The position numbers and the translations under genes were made by a program. A stretch of DNA of 64,000 nt from Clostridiaceae bacterium (GTDB lineage Bacteria; Bacillota; Clostridia; Lachnospirales; Lachnospiraceae): NCBI GenBank assembly GCA_910575435.1, contig CAJTGI010000001.1:105760-169759 (forward strand), read 5' to 3'. Under the pieces are notes generated by a model. It was not told the DNA's origin. It did not search any database and saw only the letters and a program-made list of their open reading frames with translations. Positions 1 to 8,532 of this stretch are shown here, piece by piece (the first letter of the stretch is position 1; each line of letters opens with the position of its first letter).

Positions 1-331
1 AAACAGTTGTATGAGCATGTAAACCAGAAAAAAAGCGCATTGATATTGCCTTTGCCTTTAGAATACCACACCAGACATTATATATCTGGTTAATGTCATT
101 ACTAATGGAACTTCTACTTGCAAACTGTATTTTTGAATTTATCATTTCACTTTCTGAACGTAATTTGTCACTATTATAAATTCCATGCAAAAAACCTGTG
201 CTACAAGAAAGATATTTAGGATCAGGAATATTTTCTACAGGATTAAGGATTAGTTGCTTATAAAAAGTTTTATTTTGTTCTTCAAGTGAAGAGATAAGAG
301 AAGTAGAAAATTCAGAATAGTTAAATGACAT
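1..331 (-). CDS. SHMT-like PLP-dependent protein, N-terminal part (runs off the window)
   Basis: From ATG at 331 an open frame of 110 codons runs off the left edge with no stop. The visible part resembles the N-terminus of serine hydroxymethyltransferase (fold-type I PLP enzymes): LILNPVENIP sits where the family has its LIASEN motif, and FFSGLHAHTTV sits where SHMT has SGxQAN. The match is distant, so this may be an SHMT-like enzyme of a side pathway rather than housekeeping GlyA. The PLP lysine would lie outside the window. A G-rich Shine-Dalgarno (complement of 338-343) supports the start; a nearer ATG at 335 is out of frame and stops after four codons. A promoter lies upstream at 448-476. 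Family assignment is inference from pattern only. Confidence 0.55.
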   Translation of the reverse strand, partial: MSFNYSEFSTSLISSLEEQNKTFYKQLILNPVENIPDPKYLSCSTGFLHGIYNSDKLRSESEMINSKIQFASRSSISNDINQIYNVWCGILKAKAISMRFFSGLHAHTTV

Positions 332-447
332 ACATATCCCCCCTTGTATAATAATGAATGTTAAATACTGGTCACGGAAAATAATTATAAATTATCCTCC
401 ATCTCTCGCAAAACTGACAGATAATAAAAAGTTATCCATCAGTTTTT

Positions 448-476
448 ATTATACTGCAAATCCCGCCAAAAGTCAC
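448..476 (-). promoter_or_regulatory. Putative sigma-A promoter for the SHMT-like gene
   Basis: On the minus strand a -10 TATAAT (448-453) is preceded after 17 bp by GTGACT (471-476), a 4/6 match to TTGACA. The next minus-strand gene starts at 331. The transcribed leader begins with an imperfect hairpin (410-446, arms AAAACTGA and TCAGTTTT). Nothing else recognisable was seen in the gap 332-673. Confidence 0.45.
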
Positions 477-673
477 CATATTTTTTTAACTTTTTTCCAA
501 AATCCTCCTAATTTTTCAACAAAAATCCCCACAAATTAGTTATAATAAAACCAATCAATCATTATCCTGCAAGCAAAATATCTCGCAGGCACATTCCGAT
601 GATAAAAGCAACAAACCAATGGTTTGCTGCCCATCTTTACTTTGCTTTCGCAAAACCAAAGGAGAACACCCAT

Positions 674-1603
674 ATGAAAACCAAACCCATCGAATCACAC
701 ATCCAGGACTATCTGGACTACTGCTCCAGCCAAAAAAGGCTAAGCAACAAATCCATCAAGGCATACCGAACGGATTTGTCCCAGTTTACCAGCCACATTG
801 TCGAGACGCAGTTAGCAGAGATCACCGCAGCCACCATCGAGCAATACATCTCCCATCTGCACCAGCACTATCAGCCAAAAACTGTCAAGCGGAAGATCGC
901 ATGCCTCAAGGCAATGTTCCGCTATTTTGAATACAGGGAACTGATCTCGCAAAATCCATTCAGCAAGATGCAAGTAAAATTCAGAGAACCCACGATTCTG
1001 CCAAAAACAATTCCTCTACGCACGGTAGAACGCCTTCTGAAAGCCATCTACAGCCAGCAAAGAAACGCCAAGACACCGTTCCAGCGAAGAAATGCCCTCA
1101 GGGATGCCGCCGTCTGCGAACTGCTATTTGCCACCGGCATGCGCATCTCGGAATTATGCTCTCTGGGCGCAGGGGATGTGAATCTTCCGGATGGCACAAT
1201 CCTTATCTATGGGAAGGGTTCCAAGGAGCGCAGGATTCAGATCTGCAATAGAGATGTCATAATCTCTTTAGAAAAATATCAGGCCGAATTTACATCTGAA
1301 ATCCATCAGTGCCAGCATTATTTTGCGAATCAATCCGGCCGACCATTATCAGACCAGGCCGTGCGCAGAATGATCAATAAATATGCAAGCATCGCTTCGA
1401 TTGATTTGCACATCACGCCCCATATGTTCCGACACACCTTCGCCACCAGCCTGTTGGAAGCGGACGTGGACATTCGCTACATACAAGAAATGCTTGGGCA
1501 CAGTTCCATCAATATCACGGAAATCTACACCCATGTGGCAGTATCCAAACAGCGAGACATCCTGGCCGCAAAACACCCTCGCAAGGATTTTACTTTCCAC
1601 TAA
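674..1603 (+). CDS. Tyrosine recombinase, XerC/XerD type
   Basis: A 309-residue site-specific recombinase of the lambda-integrase superfamily, close to the usual length of chromosomal Xer proteins (about 300). An N-terminal SAM-like core-binding domain (about residues 5-90) precedes the catalytic domain. The catalytic set is visible in order: Arg in ATGMRISEL, Lys in YGKGSKERR, His/Arg in HMFRHTFAT, His in LGHSS, and the nucleophile Tyr in ITEIYTHV. The start at 674 is chosen because GGAGAA precedes it at a good distance; the frame is open further upstream to an ATG at 599 that lacks a ribosome site. It stands alone on the plus strand between minus-strand genes, with no excisionase, att repeats or other phage genes in view. 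It could be the chromosome-dimer resolvase or a lone integrase. Confidence 0.85.
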   Translation: MKTKPIESHIQDYLDYCSSQKRLSNKSIKAYRTDLSQFTSHIVETQLAEITAATIEQYISHLHQHYQPKTVKRKIACLKAMFRYFEYRELISQNPFSKMQVKFREPTILPKTIPLRTVERLLKAIYSQQRNAKTPFQRRNALRDAAVCELLFATGMRISELCSLGAGDVNLPDGTILIYGKGSKERRIQICNRDVIISLEKYQAEFTSEIHQCQHYFANQSGRPLSDQAVRRMINKYASIASIDLHITPHMFRHTFATSLLEADVDIRYIQEMLGHSSINITEIYTHVAVSKQRDILAAKHPRKDFTFH

Positions 1604-1650
1604 AAATAGAGAATCTCACACTGTGAAATTCTCCCCACTTCCCTTTTGCA

Positions 1651-1719
1651 AAAAAAGCATTTCCTCTAGCGCAACAAATATTCTGCCTCTGAAATATTCG
1701 TTGCATCGGAAATGCTTTT
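1651..1719. terminator. Long nested hairpin, probable bidirectional terminator
   Basis: Outer arms AAAAAAGCATTTCC (1651-1664) and GGAAATGCTTTT (1708-1719) enclose a second stem, GCAACAAATATT with AATATTCGTTGC (one mismatch). Because the A-run and T-run lie on both sides, the structure can end transcription from the recombinase gene and from the opposite strand. Confidence 0.7.
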
Positions 1720-1747
1720 CTCTTCGTACATGATTCACATTTACTGC

Positions 1748-2036
1748 TTATTCCACCTTAACCTGGATTTTCTTCGCATACCCATTTCTGGCATAGACAT
1801 AAACGATGCAGGAACTCTTCCCCACCGCCTTCACATTGGTGTATTTCGTATTTCTGCTGCAAACCACATGGGCGGTGATTGTCTTGGCAAGCAATGTTTT
1901 CTCCTATCCTGAGCGTTTGAATTTTCTGCACCAAAACCTTTGTCTGCATCCATGGCAATGTTAGGTTAGCGATGAAAATCAACGCTAGTACAAAAGAAAT
2001 ACGGGGTCTTTTGGTATTCCTATGGCATTTCCCTCC
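1748..2036 (-). pseudogene. Remnant of an exported bacterial Ig-like domain protein (frameshifted)
   Basis: Two pieces in different frames appear to come from one gene. The 5' piece (about 1910-2030) encodes a basic, hydrophobic signal-peptide-like stretch (RISFVLALIFIANLTL). The 3' piece, ending at TAA 1748-1750, encodes a C-terminus including CIVYVYARNGYAKKIQVKVE, typical of the last strands of Big_2-type Ig-like domains in Lachnospiraceae surface proteins. The 3' frame has a TAG just upstream (near 1912), and the 5' frame runs into a different, Cys/His-rich tail. An AGGAGGG ribosome site (near 2029-2035) precedes the signal region, but its ATG is followed by a stop. The simplest reading is a decayed small secreted protein; a sequencing frameshift cannot be excluded. 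Confidence 0.45.
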
Positions 2037-2042
2037 TATGGC

Positions 2043-2082
2043 AAAAAATGCCAATATACCTATTTTCATAGATATATTGGCA
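2043..2082 (-). terminator. Rho-independent terminator of rpmF
   Basis: On the minus strand a 15-bp stem with one mismatch (TGCCAATATATCTAT pairing with ATAGGTATATTGGCA, loop of four) is followed directly by TTTTTT. It lies 24 bp past the rpmF stop. Confidence 0.85.
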
Positions 2083-2105
2083 TCCATGGGTTCGACAAAC
2101 CTTGC

Positions 2106-2288
2106 CTATTCCGCATTGGCAAGAATCTCTTTCTTGTTGTATGACCCACAAGACTTGCACACCCTGTGAGGCATCATCAGCGCACCGCACTTGCTGCACT
2201 TTACCAAATTGGGCGCAGACATTTTCCAGTTTGCTCTTCTCTTATCTCTTCTAGACTTAGAAGATTTATTTTTTGGACAAATAGACAT
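2106..2288 (-). CDS. rpmF: 50S ribosomal protein L32
   Basis: A 60-residue basic protein of the large ribosomal subunit. Lys/Arg-rich N-terminus (KNKSSKSRRDKRRAN) followed by a zinc ribbon with the four ligand cysteines C31, C34, C44 and C47 (CSKCGALMMPHRVCKSCG). This is the C+ form of L32. AGGAGG lies at good spacing before the ATG. In many Firmicutes rpmF follows a DUF177/YceD gene; here it is a single-gene unit with its own strong promoter (2464-2492), a long leader and its own terminator. Confidence 0.95.
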   Translation of the reverse strand: MSICPKNKSSKSRRDKRRANWKMSAPNLVKCSKCGALMMPHRVCKSCGSYNKKEILANAE

Positions 2289-2367
2289 TCTATTCCACCT
2301 CCTAATTCATTCTCAATAATTAAACCATGCTTCCAACATGCCAGCCCAACTGACACATTCAATCAGT

Positions 2368-2449
2368 GAAAAATGCTGATTTTGCATTTTTCCAGAGTTG
2401 ATATGGCTTCACTTGGCGAGTTTTACGAGCTTAGTGAAACTTCAACTCT
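2368..2449. repeat. Double-hairpin repeat, copy A (in the rpmF leader)
   Basis: Two adjacent palindromes. Hairpin 1 is GAAAAATGC / GCATTTTTC (2368-2392). Hairpin 2 is a long stem with outer arms AGAGTTGA / TCAACTCT and inner arms TTCACT / AGTGAA (2394-2449). The same architecture recurs at 38465-38551 and 59236-59325 with changed but still paired stem bases. Here it lies between the rpmF promoter and gene, so it is transcribed as leader. Confidence 0.65.
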
Positions 2450-2463
2450 TACACACTTTTCCT

Positions 2464-2492
2464 AGTATAGCAACCCTGTCATAAATTGTCAA
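2464..2492 (-). promoter_or_regulatory. Strong sigma-A promoter of rpmF
   Basis: Minus strand: TTGACA (2487-2492), 17-bp spacer, TATACT (2464-2469). It lies in the gap after the Na/Pi cotransporter stop and points at rpmF, giving a leader of about 165 nt. Confidence 0.8.
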
Positions 2493-2499
2493 TAGTTTT

Positions 2500-4128
2500 T
2501 TACTCTTCCTCGTCAATTTCGTATTTTTTAGCCGCCTCCGCTATATTCATGGCATGGTCAGACACTCGCTCCAGATCCACCAGGATTTCACTGTAGAACA
2601 GCCCCTGGGTGGCCTCGCACTTCATCTTGCTGAGCCTCTTCACATTTCTGGCGCGCATCTTTTCCACCATCTTGTCCACCTTTGCCTCCAAATCAAAAAT
2701 CTCCCGATACAAATCCTCGCTGGGCTTTGCAAAGTGGAGGCAGGCCAGATCAAAATTCCTGTCCACCGTCTGGCTCAATTCCTTCAAATCCCGCAATGCC
2801 TTATCCGAGAACTTCTGCTTGTTCTCCTTCATCTGCTTGGCATAGCCGAGGACATTCTCCGCATGATCTCCAATCCGCTCCAAATCTGTCACGATATGAT
2901 ACAGATTTCCCGCATGCTCCGCCTCCTTGGCAGTCACCCCCAGCTCATTGGTGCGAACCAATGCAGAAATGATTTCCTTATTCAGCAAATCTATCGTGGC
3001 TTCATTCTCATCGAATTCCTCAGAAGAAATATTCATTTTTCCAAAATAAGCTTCTGTGGCCGCCTTAATGTTTGTATGTACCAATTCATGCATTCTCGCT
3101 ACCTCCTGGTCAATCTGGCCAATAAGCACCGTGCCAGACTGGTAGCCCGAATCATTGATATAGTACAGGGAAGCCCCCTCCTTCTTGTCCTTTCCCCGCA
3201 CCACCAATTCTGATAATTTCACCAGGTACTTGGAACTTGGCAACAGGCATAGGACGGTCACCAAATTGAAAATGGTGTTGGCATTGGCCACCTGCCTGGA
3301 CGGGTCTGGGGAAGTCCCCTGAATCAAGCCGAAAATCTGGGGGAAGATCTGGGTTACAACGAGGAATAGAAGCATTCCGATGCTCTCAAAGAGTGCCACG
3401 ATGATCGCCACTCTCTTCGCATCCTTCCTTCCACCCATGGATGCCAGAAGGGGAGCCACGGAAGCCCCCACATTCATGCCTAGCATCAGATAGAACATCT
3501 GGGGAAAGTCTGTCATGACCCCGGCCACAGCCAGAGTCTGCAACACGCCCACAGAGGCGGAAGCGCTCTGAATCACCACCGTGAAGAGCAGCCCAATCAA
3601 AACGCACAAGATCGGATTAGTAAAATTCGTCAGCAAATTTTGAAACCAGGACTCATCCTTCAAGGGAGACATGGATTCCTTCATGGTCTCCAGCCCGATA
3701 AAAAGTACTCCTAAACTGGTAATAATCTGCCCCACCGTCTTCGGCTTGGGCTTTTTGGCAAACATGGTGACCGCCACGCCGATAAAGGCAATGATCGGTG
3801 CAATCTGACCGATGTTAAAGGCAATCAGCTGGCCCGTAATCGTGGTACCGATTTTGGCACCCATGATAATGCCCACGGAACGCTCCAGCTGCATGATGCC
3901 CGCATTCACAAACCCCACCACCATGACGCACATGGCATTAGAACTCTGGATAAGGGCCGTGAGGCCAGCTCCCACAAACATGGCGATAATTTTATTCTGT
4001 GTCAGTTTTTCCAGGATCTTCTTCAAGTAAGAGCCCGCTACCAGTTTCAGACCGTCGCTCATCAGGTTCATGCCAAATATAAACATGGCAAGACCGCCGG
4101 CCAACTGGATGATTTTCCAAATGTCCAT
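2500..4128 (-). CDS. Na+/phosphate cotransporter family protein with PhoU-like C-terminus
   Basis: A 542-residue membrane protein of the NptA/YjbB-type Na/Pi cotransporter family. Residues about 1-310 carry hydrophobic segments with the two inverted, Gln-Ser-rich repeats typical of the family (ALIQSSNAMCVMVVGF and VVIQSASASVGVLQTLA), and a G-x-N-x-G element (LGMNVGASVAP). Residues about 340-540 form a soluble helical PhoU-like region with two copies of an ERIGDHAENV / ERVSDHAMNI motif, thought to tie transport to phosphate status. ATG follows GAGAGGA. The preceding minus-strand gene (4208-4447) ends 79 bp upstream. Confidence 0.9.
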   Translation of the reverse strand: MDIWKIIQLAGGLAMFIFGMNLMSDGLKLVAGSYLKKILEKLTQNKIIAMFVGAGLTALIQSSNAMCVMVVGFVNAGIMQLERSVGIIMGAKIGTTITGQLIAFNIGQIAPIIAFIGVAVTMFAKKPKPKTVGQIITSLGVLFIGLETMKESMSPLKDESWFQNLLTNFTNPILCVLIGLLFTVVIQSASASVGVLQTLAVAGVMTDFPQMFYLMLGMNVGASVAPLLASMGGRKDAKRVAIIVALFESIGMLLFLVVTQIFPQIFGLIQGTSPDPSRQVANANTIFNLVTVLCLLPSSKYLVKLSELVVRGKDKKEGASLYYINDSGYQSGTVLIGQIDQEVARMHELVHTNIKAATEAYFGKMNISSEEFDENEATIDLLNKEIISALVRTNELGVTAKEAEHAGNLYHIVTDLERIGDHAENVLGYAKQMKENKQKFSDKALRDLKELSQTVDRNFDLACLHFAKPSEDLYREIFDLEAKVDKMVEKMRARNVKRLSKMKCEATQGLFYSEILVDLERVSDHAMNIAEAAKKYEIDEEE

Positions 4129-4207
4129 TCATATATCCTCTCTCTGCGTAATTGAAAAACAAACACTCATCCCCCATCGTACATAACATATCATGTCAAT
4201 AGAAAAA

Positions 4208-4447
4208 TTAGATTTTCCCCTTCATCATATAATCCAGCAGCCGCTTCACGTCTTCCGGCTCAGAAGCCACAAGTTCCAATTCCTTCACGTATGTAGTATC
4301 CATAATCTGCGCCATGGCAACAAACTGCGTCAGACGGCTTTTTAGGTTAATGCGGTCCCCCTCCGTGGAAGTCAGTTCCACCCGCCCCTTGCACTGGTCG
4401 ATGACCTTGAAAAACTCATTGATATCCGAAATATTAGTAATTTTCAT
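4208..4447 (-). CDS. Small conserved protein, function unknown (possible HPr-like fold)
   Basis: A 79-residue soluble acidic protein (begins MKITNISDINEFF, ends LLDYMMKGKI). Short relatives in Clostridia are sometimes mislabelled as polyA polymerase. An HPr-like fold is suggested from the pattern (a central GDRINLKSRL segment and a C-terminal helix), but no catalytic motif and no HPr-type active His is present. ATG 4447 is chosen because GGAGGAAAG sits just before it; the frame stays open to 4525 without another ribosome site. I do not recognise its role. Confidence 0.65.
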   Translation of the reverse strand: MKITNISDINEFFKVIDQCKGRVELTSTEGDRINLKSRLTQFVAMAQIMDTTYVKELELVASEPEDVKRLLDYMMKGKI

Positions 4448-4614
4448 GCTTTCCTCCATTTCTGCAAAACGAATTTGGCTCACTTTTGCCTGATTGCATA
4501 TCATCAGGTCTTTGGCAAGCAACACGCAGGCATATACCTGCTAAACCAAAATAATTCCTATCCATCATATAATATTTTTAAATTAAAATCAACTTGAATT
4601 ATAAAACTCCTGAT

Positions 4615-6348
4615 TTACTCTGGCAGACTGGCACTGACGCACAGCGCCCCATACCCCGCCTGCACATCTGGCACCTGAAGCTGCCCCACCAGCCTCCTGG
4701 CCCCCCTGGCCAGATATGCCTGCATCTTCTCCCCATACAGATAAGGGTCATTCCCCTGCACGATGCCCCACTCCATCAAAAGAGCCACGCTGCCAGTGAC
4801 AAAGGGGGCGGCAAAGGAAGTTCCCGTCTGCGCGCCGTAGCTTCCCCCGGGTCTGGCCGTCACCACCCCCACCCCCGGAGCCACGATAATCGGCACCTGC
4901 CTGCCATCCACCGTATTTCCCCTGCCTGAAAAGTTTGCCACGGTATCATTGTCGCTCCTGTACGCCCCCACGGTAATGACTTTTCTGGCCGTGGCGGGAA
5001 TGGTGAGGGTGGTATTGACTTCCGGCTGGAGAAATCCGGTAGACAGGCCAATGGCCTCCACTGTGGGCAGCCACAAATCCACCCGCCCATCCCCGATTTG
5101 ATCCGGATAAAACTCTACAGTCCAGATGCCGCTCTCCACAAATCCGCTACTCCCGGTCATCCATTCCACAGATAATTCCTGGGTATCCTGAAAGGGCGTG
5201 GGCGCTCCCAGAAAGAAATAGAGCCGATTGCCACCGTAGGGGTAAGTGATAGACTGGCCAGGCGCCGACGGAAAAAAGAACCGCTCCCCGGAAGGCGTCC
5301 TTAATGCCACCCGAAATTCATCCACATATTGCTTCCAAATCTGCAACAGCAGGTTCCGCTCCCCGGAACCCACCGCAAACTCCAGCCGCTCCTCCTCCCG
5401 CTGCAAATGAACCCTTGCATGATGCCTGGTATCCCCCTCGTTTCCAGTGGCCACCACGATGACATTCTTCCACACCCCGTTCAGGTCAGACAGATACTGC
5501 TCAAAGAGGGTATTCCCATCGTGAGCCCCCTGATTGGTGCCAAAGCTGAGATTGATGGCAATGGGCCTGCCCAGTTCCAGAGCCTTCCGCAAAACGTAGT
5601 CCACCCCCATCATCACATCCGTGGTACCGGCAAAATCTTCGTTTCCCCGACCCAGCTTTACCACCAAAAGCTGGCTTTCCGTGGCAATCCCCCGGTAGCG
5701 AAGTCCCTGGGAACCCCGTCCGTTCCCGGCGGCGATTCCCGCCACACCGGTTCCGTGGCCGCTCCCCCTCTCCGTATTTTCCAGATTCTCTTGGCCGGCA
5801 ATCACCCTGTCAATCTCCTCCCTCGTGTACTCCCTTCCCCGCTGATACCGCTCCGGCACCCGGCCAAAGACATTCGACGCTTCTTCTGCACCCTCTTCAT
5901 CCATCAAATCGGCATCCCCGCCATCCTCTCTGCCCTCTCCAACATTAGCAGCGTCCAATTCCTTTGTCTGATCCCAGAAAAAGGCAATCCGGCTCTCACC
6001 GTCCTCCCCTATAAATGCGGGATGCCGCAGATCCACGCCAGAGTCCACGATGGCCACAAACACGCCACTGCCCGTAAGATTCCTGCCCCTCCCTCCCTGG
6101 ATGCCAGAAATATTGGGATTTCCCTGCACGCCAGAAAGGCAGGAAGCCCGCCTTCCTGCCTGCAAATTATAATACACCCTCCTGGGAAGTTCCACGTAAA
6201 CCACCTCCGGAAGAGCAGAAAACTCCTCCAGCTGCTCCTCCTCAATGGTCACGATGGCATACTGGTTAAACAGTTCCACCACCCGGATTCCCGGAAAGAG
6301 TTCCTCTGCATAACGAATGCCGTCCACATACTTGACAATAATCTCCAT
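4615..6348 (-). CDS. Subtilase (S8) of the Csp type with inserted jelly-roll region
   Basis: A 577-residue subtilisin-family serine protease with an intact triad: Asp102 (AIVDSGVDLRHP), His198 (GSGHGTGVAGIAAG) and Ser511 (QTGTSFAAPFVTG); the oxyanion Asn is in ATGNEGD (about 303). Residues 1-90 look like a propeptide. No signal peptide is visible. About 150 residues (roughly 305-455) rich in beta-strand-like sequence split the catalytic domain between the oxyanion Asn and the Ser, as the jelly-roll does in the Csp germination proteases of clostridia. Those cleave the cortex hydrolase precursor SleC; that role here is inference, as no sleC is in view. Shine-Dalgarno before ATG 6348 is weak. 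It is a single gene after the fbp terminator. Confidence 0.85.
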   Translation of the reverse strand: MEIIVKYVDGIRYAEELFPGIRVVELFNQYAIVTIEEEQLEEFSALPEVVYVELPRRVYYNLQAGRRASCLSGVQGNPNISGIQGGRGRNLTGSGVFVAIVDSGVDLRHPAFIGEDGESRIAFFWDQTKELDAANVGEGREDGGDADLMDEEGAEEASNVFGRVPERYQRGREYTREEIDRVIAGQENLENTERGSGHGTGVAGIAAGNGRGSQGLRYRGIATESQLLVVKLGRGNEDFAGTTDVMMGVDYVLRKALELGRPIAINLSFGTNQGAHDGNTLFEQYLSDLNGVWKNVIVVATGNEGDTRHHARVHLQREEERLEFAVGSGERNLLLQIWKQYVDEFRVALRTPSGERFFFPSAPGQSITYPYGGNRLYFFLGAPTPFQDTQELSVEWMTGSSGFVESGIWTVEFYPDQIGDGRVDLWLPTVEAIGLSTGFLQPEVNTTLTIPATARKVITVGAYRSDNDTVANFSGRGNTVDGRQVPIIVAPGVGVVTARPGGSYGAQTGTSFAAPFVTGSVALLMEWGIVQGNDPYLYGEKMQAYLARGARRLVGQLQVPDVQAGYGALCVSASLPE

Positions 6349-6478
6349 CTCTATTTTTTAGCCCCATTCCATCCCTGCTCCCTATCATTTTATTTTTCAT
6401 ATCGCAGTGATATTACAGAATCCTATCGTCCGTGAAGATTGTCACAATCTGCCTGGGAGTCAAATGATTTTGGGGTAT

Positions 6479-6531
6479 AAAAACGGAACTGCTGCTCCAG
6501 TAGATTATTCATCTACTTTTGCAACAGCCCC
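6479..6531 (-). terminator. Terminator after fbp
   Basis: On the minus strand a long interrupted stem (GGGGCTGTTGC..GTAGAT pairing with ATCTAC..GCAGCAGTTCC) is followed by GTTTTTA. It lies just past the fbp stop at 6551 and closes the PTS operon. Confidence 0.7.
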
Positions 6532-6550
6532 ATTACCTAGTTTCTATTGA

Positions 6551-8440
6551 TCATCCATAGTACCGCAGCAGTTCCTTCAAATCCTCGATATATTCGATCA
6601 TCCGCCTCCCGCCGTCCGTATCCCGCACCAGGATTCGGGATTTCTCCGTCTCGATCATCTGGGAATCGGACTCGATATCCTTATTCTCCCGGAGTGCATG
6701 GGCCACGCTCTCAAAGGGATGGTGGGATTTCAGCCGCAGGCCGTGGGAATTGTAAATCAGCGTATAACCCGCAATGCCAGTGGTCTCGTGGTAATTCTCG
6801 CAAAAACCCCCGTCAATCACCAGAAGCTTTCCATTGGCCCGAATGGGCTGCTCCCCCTCCACCGTCCTCACAGGCGTGTGGCCGTTGATGATATGGGACA
6901 TGGGCGTATAGAGGCCGAACTCCCGCAAAATCATATTGCAAGTCTTCTCCTCCTGGTAGAAGCGATAATAGGGATCATTCTCCTCCCTCCAGGCATCCCG
7001 GTCGTCCACGAACACCCGCTCGAAGGTCTTTAAGTTCCTCCCGCAGAGGGGAGACTTCCTCCCCGCCCAGAGATACCACATAAAATCCTTTGCCCCCTGG
7101 TCATGCTTGCGGAAATATGCCCTCCTGGCCGTCCTGTCGCAATAGTCCAGGTAAGATTTCCCCTGGTAGATTTCCTCCATCTCCACCCCCTCGAAATTGC
7201 CGGTCTCATCCATGGGAATGCAGCCGTGATACAGAAGGTTTCCATTGTAGATGCGGTACATGCTTCCCCTCTCATAGAGGAACCTGATATGGGACTGGAG
7301 GCGGACGCTATTGTGAAACGCCGTCTTCAACTCCTCCATCACGGCACGCTCCCCCTCCGACAGTTCATAGGGATTCTCTCTGTCCACCGTGGGAAATTCC
7401 CGATCATTCATCCGGTATGTAGTTCCATCAATCACCACCGTCCCATTGTCAAAATCAACCTGCCCCAACAGAAGCCTGTCATCCATGCCATACTCCCCAT
7501 GCCTCTTAATCATGTCCCCCTCTAATTTAAAGAGCATGACCGCAATGGCCTTCTGTGCCGCCTCCATAGGGCTTTTCCCCGGATATGCCTCCACGCCGAA
7601 GAGGGTGAGTCCCCGCAGGCTGATGCCGTAGCCGCTCTCCAATATCTCCGTATTCCGATACTTTAGGTTATTGTAGATCACATTGGCAATGCACGCCAGG
7701 TTTCCCGCAGCCGCCCCCATCCAGAGAATGTCGTGGTTGCCCCATTCTATATCCAGGGAATGATACCCCTGCAGGAGATCCAAGATCCGGTCCGCATAGG
7801 GCCCCCGGTCAAAAATATCCCCCACGATATGCAGATGGTCCACCGCCAGCTGCTTGATCAGGGCAGACAGGGCCACAATAAATTCATCTGCCATATCAAT
7901 ATCCAGAATGGTATCCAGAATCTTGCCGTGATAGAGCACCTGGTTGTCATCCTCATCCTTCTGCACATGCAGCAGCTCGTCAATGATATAGGCGAACTCC
8001 TCCGGCATGGCCTTTCTCACCTTGGACCTGGTGTACTTGGAGGACAAGAGTTTCGCAATCTCGATGAGTTGATTCAAGATCATGCGGTACCACTCCTCCG
8101 ACACGCCGCCCTGTTTCTTTAGCAAGGCCAGCTTCTCCCTGGGATAATAGATCAGGGTGCAGATTTCCTGCTGCTCGAAGTCCGTCAATATCCCATCGAA
8201 GAGAAGCGCCACCTTCTCCCGCACCACGCCGGAGCAATTATTGAGAATGTGGTAGAATGCCTCATACTCCCCATGCAAGTCGCTCATAAAATGCTCCGTC
8301 CCCTTTGGCAGGTTCAAAATGGCGCTGAGATTGATAATCTCTCTGGACACCGCCTGTCTGGATGGAAATTTCTCCGCCAGCAGCTTCATATATTTCTCTT
8401 CTCTCCGATTCACCTTCCTGCCCTCCATTCTTCCAATCAT
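6551..8440 (-). CDS. fbp: Fructose-1,6-bisphosphatase, class III
   Basis: About 629 residues, the usual size of the Firmicutes class III enzyme, which hydrolyses fructose-1,6-bisphosphate to fructose-6-phosphate in gluconeogenesis. It is a metallophosphoesterase: FMSDLHGEYEAF, GDIFDRGPYADRI, GNHDILWMG and INGHTPV supply the metal ligands. The exact start is unclear: ATG 8440 has only a weak ribosome site, while GTG at 8413 has GGAGG at ideal spacing and ATG 8389 follows GGAGAGAAG. It is the last gene of the run SorE-like, DeoR, PTS permease, enzyme I, fbp. A gluconeogenic phosphatase behind a sugar PTS is unusual and suggests shared control of hexose-phosphate flow. Confidence 0.93.
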   Translation of the reverse strand: MIGRMEGRKVNRREEKYMKLLAEKFPSRQAVSREIINLSAILNLPKGTEHFMSDLHGEYEAFYHILNNCSGVVREKVALLFDGILTDFEQQEICTLIYYPREKLALLKKQGGVSEEWYRMILNQLIEIAKLLSSKYTRSKVRKAMPEEFAYIIDELLHVQKDEDDNQVLYHGKILDTILDIDMADEFIVALSALIKQLAVDHLHIVGDIFDRGPYADRILDLLQGYHSLDIEWGNHDILWMGAAAGNLACIANVIYNNLKYRNTEILESGYGISLRGLTLFGVEAYPGKSPMEAAQKAIAVMLFKLEGDMIKRHGEYGMDDRLLLGQVDFDNGTVVIDGTTYRMNDREFPTVDRENPYELSEGERAVMEELKTAFHNSVRLQSHIRFLYERGSMYRIYNGNLLYHGCIPMDETGNFEGVEMEEIYQGKSYLDYCDRTARRAYFRKHDQGAKDFMWYLWAGRKSPLCGRNLKTFERVFVDDRDAWREENDPYYRFYQEEKTCNMILREFGLYTPMSHIINGHTPVRTVEGEQPIRANGKLLVIDGGFCENYHETTGIAGYTLIYNSHGLRLKSHHPFESVAHALRENKDIESDSQMIETEKSRILVRDTDGGRRMIEYIEDLKELLRYYG

Positions 8441-8532
8441 TGGGCGACCCCAGCAAAATTTGGAAAAGCAGCGGTCCGCTCTCCCAGGCCGCTGCTCTCA
8501 TGATGCAATTCGCGCATGCCCTCCGCGACACG

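Noticed and set aside
600-1603. Prophage or integrative element around the Xer-type recombinase
   Set aside because: No excisionase, repressor, structural or conjugation genes and no flanking direct repeats were seen.
5329-6435. Long plus-strand frame of 368 codons opposite the protease gene
   Set aside because: It is the reverse image of a gene with an intact catalytic triad; it has low-complexity Pro/Leu/His content and no ribosome site.
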